Shown: positions 1 to 6,090 of the stretch, in pieces
How positions within the stretch are numbered: position 1 is the stretch's first letter
Layout: each line of letters begins with the position of its first letter
Assembly (NCBI GenBank): GCA_903885895.1
Contig: CAISKC010000226.1
Location: 1-23,890 of the forward strand
Length of the DNA: 23,890 nt
Direction: 5' to 3'
Source of the DNA: an uncultured Legionella sp.
GTDB lineage: Bacteria; Pseudomonadota; Gammaproteobacteria; Legionellales; Legionellaceae
The notes under the pieces: generated by a model
Told to the model about the DNA's origin: nothing
Database searches by the model: none
Seen by the model: only the letters and a program-made list of their open reading frames with translations
Translations under genes and position numbers: made by a program

Positions 1-117
1 AAAAGTGCCAAAGATTTCAAGGATGCTATCAGAGAGTTTTTTTCCATTATCTTGCCCAATATTGGAGGTGCTCTGGATGGGCGAATTAATGACAATTTTC
101 AGCTATTGAAAACATAG
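1..117 (+). CDS. IS630-like transposase, C-terminal fragment cut by the window edge
   Basis: An open frame enters from the left edge and stops at TAG 115-117, giving 38 residues. They include AIREFFSIILPNI and end in RINDNFQLLKT. An IREFF segment followed by an INDNFQ-type end is, from memory, typical of the C-terminus of IS630/Tc1-mariner type DDE transposases. The catalytic DDE residues would lie to the left, outside the window, so activity cannot be judged. The stop lies only 12 bases from the stop of the convergent cysteine-rich gene, so the right end of the element must fall in or very near that gene's 3' end. The family call rests on a short stretch and is moderately sure. Confidence 0.62.
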   Translation, partial: KSAKDFKDAIREFFSIILPNIGGALDGRINDNFQLLKT

Positions 118-129
118 CATTTTGAAAGA

Positions 130-501
130 TCATGGGTATATTATACAGCTTGAATCTTCTGTGAACGTTGAATCCTGACAATAACAGCCAGAATTGCTAA
201 GCGTTGAGCAATAATTGGAGCAAGCTTCAGCGTTGCTTACACAACTTTGTGGAGACGGCCCAGTGCAGCTCGCCATCGAGCACACGCAACTAGGATTTTC
301 ATTGCTATTGTACGAACCCACACAATCATTGGCAGCTGGGTTGTTACCACAATAGTTAGTGCAATCTTCACTGCTCGACTCGGTGTTTGTGCCTGCTGGA
401 CAACAAGATGCGAGCGCTGTGGATGGTAAGCCAATCAATATTGATAAAGATGAAGAACAGTATAGAACACAAGCAAGCAAAGCTGTCGATGCTTTATTCA
501 T
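130..501 (-). CDS. Small exported cysteine-rich protein, function unknown
   Basis: A 123-residue protein starting at ATG 501, with AGAGG seven bases upstream as ribosome binding site. Residues 1-31 form a signal peptide: K3, a hydrophobic stretch, then ALA before SCC. Either signal peptidase I cuts after A31, or the L30-A31-S32-C33 sequence acts as a lipobox, making a lipoprotein. The remaining 92 residues carry 14 cysteines and are rich in Ser, Asn and Thr. Two similar units are visible, each with a C-x-x-Y-C motif (DCTNYC, ACSNYC) followed by a C-x-C motif (CVC, CYC), suggesting an internal duplication and a disulfide-bonded fold. I do not recognise the family. Its 3' end abuts an IS630-like gene, so the last residues could be altered by the insertion. 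A secreted or surface protein is inferred from the signal only. Confidence 0.6.
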   Translation of the reverse strand: MNKASTALLACVLYCSSSLSILIGLPSTALASCCPAGTNTESSSEDCTNYCGNNPAANDCVGSYNSNENPSCVCSMASCTGPSPQSCVSNAEACSNYCSTLSNSGCYCQDSTFTEDSSCIIYP

Positions 502-606
502 GGCACGCCTCTTATATTGAACTTTGGAAAAAAATCTTCACAACGTTATCGTTTAATTTTAGTGTAGTAGATCTTTTAAAAATTCCAAGTTAAATTCACA
601 TATTTA

Positions 607-620
607 GTATCCGTCCGGCC
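607..620. repeat. Candidate IS66 terminal inverted repeat
   Basis: The sequence GTATCCGTCCGGCC lies 16 bases beyond the stop of the IS66-like fragment. It resembles the GTAAGCGTCCGG-type ends that I recall for IS66 elements, with two differences. It would mark the end of the element on the side of the transposase C-terminus. No partner repeat was found in the window, and a target duplication cannot be tested. Confidence 0.3.
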
Positions 621-636
621 AGCGCAGATTGCACAA

Positions 637-909
637 TTAACCAGTTTGATTTATGAGGGGTTTCCAGAAGCAAGGAAACAAGCCAGAGATCTCTTTGTTC
701 AATGTGGTGGGTAATCTAGATAAGACACCCATGAAGTAATCAATGGTATTAATATTGAGCATTTTGCAAGACTCAATGAGGAAGTAAATGACTGCGGCAT
801 ATTCAGCACCACGGGGGCTACCAGCAAAAAGGTATATGTAAAGATCGTTTGACGACAATAAAAGGAAGTTAAAGACAGGATTAATTAATTGGAAATCCAT
901 GGTATCCAA
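637..909 (-). pseudogene. IS66-like transposase remnant (C-terminal part only)
   Basis: This 90-residue frame contains LFAGSPRGAEYAAVIYFLIE at about residues 27-46, then SCKMLNINTIDYFMGVLSRLP. From memory, this matches the C-terminal block of IS66 transposases (LFAGS.RGAE.AA..Y.L...CK......Y....L..LP). The full protein is about 500 residues, so the N-terminal and catalytic parts are missing. Residues before about 25 match the family poorly and may be decayed or unrelated. The ATG at 909 is simply the first in frame and is unlikely to be a true start. The piece lies between the cysteine-rich gene and the tmRNA 3'-end duplication, in a stretch of mobile-element debris. Confidence 0.68.
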
Positions 910-958
910 TTGATAACCCTATGTTTTTTATGTATTTCGTCGTCTTAACTGGTTTTAA

Positions 959-982
959 AATTTGGTGGAGGCGGCGGGAATT
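959..982. repeat. Duplicate of the tmRNA gene 3' end (att-like direct repeat, copy 1)
   Basis: These 24 bases are identical, in the same orientation, to 1117-1140, which is the 3' end of ssrA: the 3' half of the T-arm, the 3' acceptor strand, CCA and four flanking bases. Beyond base 982 the match decays, so the copy cannot form a T-arm and is not a working gene end. The 3' end of ssrA is a well-known attachment site for tyrosine-integrase islands, so this copy may be an att scar. No integrase gene is visible in the window. Confidence 0.6.
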
Positions 983-1032
983 TAATTCCTTTATTAATTG
1001 ATTGCCCCCAAATTGCTTGGATGCAAATGGAC

Positions 1033-1055
1033 AAAAAAGACCTTGTTGGCCTTTT
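1033..1055 (-). terminator. Intrinsic terminator downstream of ssrA
   Basis: On the minus strand, AAAAGGCC, a five-base loop AACAA and GGTCTTTT form an eight-pair stem with one G:U pair, and the 3' arm runs straight into a T-run (complement of A1033-1038). It lies 66 bases beyond the mature tmRNA 3' end and would stop ssrA transcription. It sits between the two copies of the ssrA 3'-end repeat. Confidence 0.6.
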
Positions 1056-1116
1056 CATCGGTTGACATCATTGATTTTAAATGATTTTTTGACGTTCTCG
1101 GATGGTGCTAAAACTG

Positions 1117-1140
1117 AATTTGGTGGAGGCGGCGGGAATT
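1117..1140. repeat. tmRNA 3' end, att-like direct repeat, copy 2 (inside ssrA)
   Basis: The intact partner of the repeat at 959-982. It covers the last 20 bases of ssrA plus four bases beyond the encoded CCA. The two copies start 158 bases apart. Confidence 0.6.
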
Positions 1141-1534
1141 GAACCCGCGTCCGCAAATCCTCTGCCATTGGATCTACATGCGTAGCCGTGTCTATTAAAT
1201 TTCACCTTCAAGCCTCCGACGGGCAGGATGCTCTCTAGCAAGTTCCTGAGTTTCGCGGCTTAATGCGGAACAAACTAAGCCACTAGCCTATCTTTTATGA
1301 CCGCCGATTCGATACCGATAAGCAAGCTCGGTCAAGCGGGGCGCCGGTTTTTTTGCAGCGCACGTTGCTTCTAACTAAGCGGGATCGTGCAATTACGCAG
1401 CGATAGCACCACTTTCGTCTTCAGCATAGATTTCATCGTTTGCATTTGTGTTTATTTGAGTCTTATTAACGAGACGTCTCATTCTCGGCATGCACCTTTG
1501 GTTTTGCAACCTACGTCGAAGCCAGGTCGCCCCC
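1121..1534 (-). ncRNA. ssrA: tmRNA (ssrA), trans-translation RNA
   Basis: The minus strand begins GGGGGCGACCTGGCTTCGAC, the usual 5' start of tmRNA. It ends in a T-arm (GCGGG-TTCAATT-CCCGC), an acceptor strand and an encoded CCA. The ends pair as a seven-base acceptor stem with a G:U at the third pair, as expected for charging with alanine by AlaRS. The RNA is 414 bases, somewhat longer than the 363 of E. coli. The internal tag frame is at 1393-1443. With SmpB it rescues stalled ribosomes and marks the unfinished protein for proteolysis. A promoter with a perfect TATAAT lies directly upstream and a terminator lies 66 bases downstream. Confidence 0.96.
1393..1443 (-). other. tmRNA proteolysis-tag reading frame (16 codons plus TAA)
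   Basis: Reading from the resume codon GCA at 1443, the frame gives ANDEIYAEDESGAIAA and stops at TAA 1393-1395. The ANDE start and the small hydrophobic AA end are typical of tmRNA tags; the end is what ClpXP-type proteases recognise. E. coli encodes ANDENYALAA after the charged alanine, so this tag has six extra residues in the middle, mostly acidic or small. Confidence 0.88.
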
Positions 1535-1541
1535 ATACTGT

Positions 1542-1571
1542 ATTATACCACTTTTTTGAGGATTATGGTAA
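1542..1571 (-). promoter_or_regulatory. Promoter of ssrA
   Basis: On the minus strand a perfect -10 TATAAT (1542-1547) sits 7-8 bases before the first G of the tmRNA at 1534. An 18-base spacer separates it from TTACCA (1566-1571), a four-of-six match to the -35 consensus. This is a sigma-70 type promoter that matches the start of the RNA. Confidence 0.7.
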
Positions 1572-1572
1572 C

Positions 1573-1596
1573 TATACTGCGCCCGCGCGCAGTATA
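1573..1596. promoter_or_regulatory. Perfect 10-base palindrome with four-base spacer upstream of ssrA
   Basis: TATACTGCGC is followed by CCGC and then GCGCAGTATA, a perfect inverted repeat that stands out from AT-rich surroundings. It begins two bases upstream of the ssrA -35 element and lies 112 bases before the divergent DUF1841 gene. It contains TACTG-N10-CAGTA, the spacing and outer bases of an E. coli LexA box, but its centre is GC-rich instead of alternating TA. It may be a repressor or activator site, or an RNA hairpin. No T-run follows on either strand, so it is not a standard terminator. Confidence 0.45.
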
Positions 1597-1707
1597 TGTC
1601 ATGTATTCATATGAAGATATCCAACTTAAATTGGGGTATATTTGTGATTTGCAGCAAATTACTTTAAAATCCCACAACTTTCCCATCAATTTTACTCAAG
1701 TCAACTT

Positions 1708-2145
1708 ATGTTCTATGGCAACCAGGTTCAAGACACACGCTCTTATTTTTTTACGGCATGGCACAAGCATCAAGCTAATCAGCCGTTAGATCAACTCGAA
1801 TCACAATTATTGGCAGTTATCCTACAGCATCCAGAATACCATGCGGTCTTAGCACAACAAGAAGCAGACTATCACTACCAACCTGAACTTGGTGAGAGCA
1901 ATCCGTTTTTACATATGGGGCTACATTTGGCATTACACGATCAACTCTTGCTCGATCGCCCGCCTGGTATCAAAACCGCCATTCAAAATTTACTCCAAAA
2001 ACATGGAGATCCCCATTATGTGGAGCATTTGTGTATGGAGCAATTAGCAAGAACACTATGGAAAGCACAGCATGAACACCGTGCTCCGGATGAGCAAGCT
2101 TATCTTGAAGCTTGCCAGCAACTATTAGAAGATACTAATACGTGA
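1708..2145 (+). CDS. DUF1841 family protein
   Basis: A 145-residue soluble protein with no signal peptide or membrane segment. MFYGNQVQDTRSYFFTAWHK at the start, HPEYH near residue 50 and NPFLHMGLHLALHDQL near residues 71-86 match my memory of the DUF1841 family, which has this length and is widespread in beta- and gammaproteobacteria. The family has no established function. The conserved His-rich NPFLHMGLHLALHDQ segment could bind a metal or ligand, but that is a guess. The ATG at 1708 is used because the family starts MFYG; the ribosome binding site is weak. It faces away from ssrA and runs tail to tail with prlC, 28 bases apart. Confidence 0.82.
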   Translation: MFYGNQVQDTRSYFFTAWHKHQANQPLDQLESQLLAVILQHPEYHAVLAQQEADYHYQPELGESNPFLHMGLHLALHDQLLLDRPPGIKTAIQNLLQKHGDPHYVEHLCMEQLARTLWKAQHEHRAPDEQAYLEACQQLLEDTNT

Positions 2146-2165
2146 CAAAGGGTAGCGTTGTCCAC
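2142..2165. repeat. Short inverted repeat between convergent DUF1841 and prlC genes
   Basis: GTGACAA (2142-2148) and TTGTCCAC (2158-2165) pair with one bulged C around a nine-base loop, overlapping the DUF1841 stop codon. No T-run follows on either strand, so terminator function is uncertain. Confidence 0.25.
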
Positions 2166-2173
2166 TCGCCAGC

Positions 2174-4189
2174 TTAGACCCTAATACCGCGCTGGCGTAA
2201 TAACGCATCGACCGTTGGCATGCGCCCACGAAATGCAACATAGGCCTCAGTCGCTTTTTTAGCGCCCCCTACTTCTAGAATCTGCTGCAGAAAATCACGA
2301 CCAGCTTTTTCATTGAAGATACCTTCTTCTTCAAAGCGCCCGAACGCATCGCTGGATAAAACTTCCGCCCAAATATAGCTGTAATATCCTGCTGCATAGC
2401 CGCCAGAAAAAACATGCGTAAACCCATGCTGAAAACGATTATATGGGACAAACGGTACAACAGCGATCTGTTCCCGGATCTCTTTTAAAATATTACTGAT
2501 CAGGTGTGCATCCGCTTTATCCGTAAACGTTTCATGTAAGCGAAAATCAAATAACGCAAATTCTAATTGCCGCGTTATCGCCATAGCGGATTGAAAATTT
2601 TTGGCGGCTACTAATTGCTGAAAAACAGCTGTTGGCAAAGACTCTCCTGTCTGAGCATGCTGTGTCAACATTTGCAGAGGTAATGCCTCCCAGCACCAAT
2701 TTTCAAAAAATTGGCTAGGCAATTCCACCGCATCCCATTCCACACCATGGATCCCAGAAGCACTGAGATAATCGACTTGTGTTAATACATGCTGCAAGCA
2801 ATGCCCCATTTCATGAAAGAGTGTTTGTAATTCCTCATGCGACAAATAGGCAACCTCACCCGATTTGGCAAAATTACAAGTCAACATGGCGATCGGTAAT
2901 TGCACTTGTCCATCAGCATGCGCAAACCGACTTTGGCAAGAATCCATCCAAGCACCACTGCGTTTGTGGGCTCTAGCAAAAAAGTCCATGTAAATATACC
3001 CACGCACAGCATTTTGCTCGTCTAACAAACGATAACACACAACATCTGGATGCCAACGGTCAATGTCTTTTACCTCGGTAAACCGTATGCCATAAAGCCG
3101 CTCTATGATCCCAAACATACCCGTCAAAACTTTGGGTAAAGGAAAATAAGCTCGCAATGCTTCTTGCGAAATTGAGAAAGTAGCTTCTTGTTTTTTCTCC
3201 GACGCGTAGGCCACATCCCAAGGCTCTAGCTTCTCCAAATGTAAATGTTCACGTGCCCACGCAGATAATTGCGCAAATTCCTCGCGTGCTTGGTGCTGCG
3301 AGCTGGTAATCAAATCCTGTAAAAAAGTCGTAACATGCTGCGGAGACTCTGCCATTTTGGTCGCTAAAGACAGTGCCGCGTAATGAGGAAACCCTAATAA
3401 ACGCGCCATTTCAAACCGTAAAGCCAAAATTTCTTGCATCACGGGGGTATTATCAAATTTTCCTGCAGACGGCCCTTGATCCGATGCACGTGTCACATAA
3501 GCCGCATAGATTGTTTCACGTAACGCTCGATCTTCGGCATACGTCAAGACCGCCAAGTAACTAGGCGCATCTAGTCCAAATAACCATCCGCTCATTTTTT
3601 TCTCTTTGGCCAACAACTCAGCTTGCGCAAGAGCATAGGCTGGCAATCCTACCAGACGTGCTGCATCTGTCACATGATAACTATAATCCTGTACGGCATC
3701 TAATACATGTGTCTCAAATTGATTAGTCAAATACGACAAACGCGCCACAATCTCTTTGTGGCGTTCTTTATGTTCCGGCGATAATGCCACACCAGATAAT
3801 TTAAAATCACGCAAGCAATCACTGATGATTTTCTGTTGGCTGGCATCCAGCTTCCGTGGGTCAATTCGTTTTACTGCATCATAAAGTGCTTGATTTTGCC
3901 CAATGCTAGATTCATAAGCAGCTAATTTTGGCAAACAAGCTTCATAGCATGTACGTAGGACTGGCGAATCCGCTACAGAATGTAAATGCGATAATGGCGA
4001 CCAAAAGCGCTCTAACTCATCGTGCATGATCTCTAAAGGATATTGCAAACTCTCCCAATTTGGATCAGATTCTTGCGTTAATTGATCAATTTTCTTTAGA
4101 TGTTGAGCCAACAGGGCATCCAAACGTGTGACATACGTGTCAATTTGAATAGAATGAAAAATAGGGAGTTGCTCAATAGCCTGCGTCAT
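2174..4189 (-). CDS. prlC: Oligopeptidase A, zinc metallopeptidase of family M3
   Basis: A 671-residue cytoplasmic endopeptidase close to the E. coli OpdA length (680). The zinc motif HEMGH is at residues 459-463 (LFHEMGHCLQH). The downstream segment SGIHGVEWDAVELPSQFFEN carries the third metal ligand in WDAVELPSQF, a signature of M3 peptidases. The C-terminal half has FVPYNRFQHGFTHVFSGGYAAGYYSYIWAE, the substrate-binding GGY region of the family. It degrades short peptides, including cleaved signal peptides. The ATG at 4189 fits the family start (M..AIEQLPIFHSI), with GAGATGAT upstream as a modest ribosome binding site. It is monocistronic, with a 118-base gap to the next gene on the same strand. 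Motifs are intact, so it is probably active. Confidence 0.95.
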   Translation of the reverse strand: MTQAIEQLPIFHSIQIDTYVTRLDALLAQHLKKIDQLTQESDPNWESLQYPLEIMHDELERFWSPLSHLHSVADSPVLRTCYEACLPKLAAYESSIGQNQALYDAVKRIDPRKLDASQQKIISDCLRDFKLSGVALSPEHKERHKEIVARLSYLTNQFETHVLDAVQDYSYHVTDAARLVGLPAYALAQAELLAKEKKMSGWLFGLDAPSYLAVLTYAEDRALRETIYAAYVTRASDQGPSAGKFDNTPVMQEILALRFEMARLLGFPHYAALSLATKMAESPQHVTTFLQDLITSSQHQAREEFAQLSAWAREHLHLEKLEPWDVAYASEKKQEATFSISQEALRAYFPLPKVLTGMFGIIERLYGIRFTEVKDIDRWHPDVVCYRLLDEQNAVRGYIYMDFFARAHKRSGAWMDSCQSRFAHADGQVQLPIAMLTCNFAKSGEVAYLSHEELQTLFHEMGHCLQHVLTQVDYLSASGIHGVEWDAVELPSQFFENWCWEALPLQMLTQHAQTGESLPTAVFQQLVAAKNFQSAMAITRQLEFALFDFRLHETFTDKADAHLISNILKEIREQIAVVPFVPYNRFQHGFTHVFSGGYAAGYYSYIWAEVLSSDAFGRFEEEGIFNEKAGRDFLQQILEVGGAKKATEAYVAFRGRMPTVDALLRQRGIRV

Positions 4190-4307
4190 AGGATCATCTC
4201 AACAGTTCAAAGTCTTGAGCATAACAAAATTGACCAGATAACGCGAATCAGTGAGGACTGACGTAAAACTCCGAAGGTGAGGCAGATTTAGTATTTAATG
4301 AAGACGT

Positions 4308-5909
4308 TTACAACGCTCCGTGAGACGGTTGTCGTGCCATCATATCCGTTAATGCTTCAGGTTTTGGTTGATACAAGCTGTCGCGCGTTTGGTTTAAATA
4401 GCCTTGCATAAAATAAGTGGCGACCGTCATCATTACAGCACAAGCCCCACCCACCACCGGCCACATCGTACTGATGGCCGCCATGCTAGGTAACGTTAAA
4501 CACAAACTTAACATCAACAAACTAAAATGGAATACGTTATAACCCAAGGCAAACGCTTCGAACCGAAGCCTACCCCACATATCACCATCCATATCAAAAT
4601 TAGGATTCAATGCCTTTAAATCACATTTCATGTTATACAAGCGATACAGTTCAATACAAGCCCTGATGATACTAATGAATAAATCCAAGGCCTGCACCGT
4701 CATACTCAAATAGAGCCCTGGCCCGGATAACACGCCTCCATTCAATACAAAACAAATGATGAGACCATTCAAAATCCAATACATATCAGCGATCATTTCA
4801 AACCAAAATCGTGTCCAATGTGTACGAAACCGCGTCCATTGTGTAAAAGTTCGTTCTAAGGGATTTAACTCACGTTCGTTCAATAAATGGTGATACAGTA
4901 AACTACAATTCAAAGTTAATCGTGGGATAAAAAACATCCAATTCACATACGCCAATCCTCTGCGTATATAAGGATCGAACGTATTGAACACGGAAGAATA
5001 AGTGTCATTTTGCAAATAGGGAATGAGAAATGCACCTTCACGGCGCAGACGCGTAGAACCCAAACGCCAATGATTGTTTCGAGTGTGAAATCGTTGCGTA
5101 CCAAGTACTAGCGAAATAACATATTTGGCCGAAGACAAAGGATCGTTGGGAATCGCTTCTTTAGATAAGAGAGAGGGGTGTTGGGTAAATATCGCCGGGA
5201 AAGACTCAATTCGATTCGCCTCATCCTCAGCAGCTCCTGTATCAAATACGATACGACAATCCCGTAACAAGTCTCGATACTCTTTTTGCTGCGCCTCAAG
5301 ATTCAACTCATCACTTAACATCGGGGCCGACATACCTTTACGAAAAATCACATTCAATAAAGTCGAGAGCACCAAAGCAGCCTGTATATTAGCCTTCGTC
5401 TCTTCATTATTCAGCATGTCTGCATGCGCAGTTTCATATTGTCTTCTGGCTACAGTATGCTTCTGCTCTAATATGACAAGCTCGGCGTTCATCTCCTCAA
5501 GAAAAAAAGCATCCTGCGTATTGAGAATTTTTAAACGTAATGCTTCTCTTTTTTTAGCATAATCTCGATCTTTGGCAGCAAGTTGAAAAATAGAAGTATG
5601 ACAACGTAACACATTTAACAAACGCACCAATTGCCAATGATGCAACATCAATGGTTCAAAAAATTTAGCTGCATCTCTTAATGCCGCATCACTTCTAAAG
5701 GGGGCTTGTTGCTCGTGCTTCTCAATTTCCTTCACATGTTTTTCAATATCACCCAATAAGGTGTGAATCGGTAAACCTTGCGCAACAGGCGCTACTGCTG
5801 GCAGTCTAGGACTCGTCAATGTCGTTCTATTTTGAAAAAAAGGGCTATTTGCTCGATATTTAGTACGAGAAATTAAATCTAAATATCCTAAAATAGCATT
5901 TGTGGGCAT
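4308..5909 (-). CDS. Multi-pass membrane protein of unknown function, coiled-coil N-terminal half
   Basis: A 533-residue protein that I do not recognise. The first 370 residues are soluble in character and highly charged. Residues about 50-70 and 110-175 are rich in Lys, Glu, Ala and Leu and look like coiled coil. The last third has four hydrophobic segments, about 373-393, 398-420, 452-475 and 478-500, arranged as two pairs around a polar loop (425-450). There is no signal peptide. The C-terminal 30 residues are polar. A large cytoplasmic helical domain with paired C-terminal membrane helices recalls membrane-associated effectors of intracellular Legionellales, but no translocation signal can be identified, so this is speculation. 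The ATG at 5909 has a poor ribosome binding site. The gene is divergent from tkt, 181 bases away. Confidence 0.72.
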   Translation of the reverse strand: MPTNAILGYLDLISRTKYRANSPFFQNRTTLTSPRLPAVAPVAQGLPIHTLLGDIEKHVKEIEKHEQQAPFRSDAALRDAAKFFEPLMLHHWQLVRLLNVLRCHTSIFQLAAKDRDYAKKREALRLKILNTQDAFFLEEMNAELVILEQKHTVARRQYETAHADMLNNEETKANIQAALVLSTLLNVIFRKGMSAPMLSDELNLEAQQKEYRDLLRDCRIVFDTGAAEDEANRIESFPAIFTQHPSLLSKEAIPNDPLSSAKYVISLVLGTQRFHTRNNHWRLGSTRLRREGAFLIPYLQNDTYSSVFNTFDPYIRRGLAYVNWMFFIPRLTLNCSLLYHHLLNERELNPLERTFTQWTRFRTHWTRFWFEMIADMYWILNGLIICFVLNGGVLSGPGLYLSMTVQALDLFISIIRACIELYRLYNMKCDLKALNPNFDMDGDMWGRLRFEAFALGYNVFHFSLLMLSLCLTLPSMAAISTMWPVVGGACAVMMTVATYFMQGYLNQTRDSLYQPKPEALTDMMARQPSHGAL

Positions 5910-6090
5910 AATTAAAACAATCTATCTAATTTATTTGCTCATTCTGCCATAAAATAGACAAAAAGGAAATATTTATTATTTAGTTTTTTTTTATGCACAC
6001 ATAGTACATGTCATTTACTTAGAAGGTCACTTGCCGAAAATACGTAATTGCGCGACAATATCGCCTTTACAAATTGACCATGATGAGTGT

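Noticed and set aside
959..982. A tRNA gene remnant
   Set aside because: The copy matches ssrA perfectly over 24 bases including four bases beyond CCA, so ssrA is the better source. No anticodon arm or other tRNA part is present next to it.
1573..1596. Intrinsic terminator of a plus- or minus-strand gene
   Set aside because: The stem is strong, but no T-run follows on either strand and no gene ends nearby.
1387..1789. Two overlapping plus-strand frames over the tmRNA gene and its upstream region
   Set aside because: They cover the antisense of ssrA and its promoter; the RNA gene explains the sequence, and the translations look random.
5125..5562. 145-residue open frame on the plus strand
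   Set aside because: It lies wholly antisense to the 533-residue membrane protein gene, has serine- and cysteine-rich composition typical of a shadow frame, and shows no ribosome binding site or family motif.
6031..6090. Twenty-residue N-terminal extension of transketolase from TTG 6031
   Set aside because: AGAAGG precedes the TTG, but from ATG 6091 the residues H26 and E411 fall exactly on family numbering and the extension has no family match.
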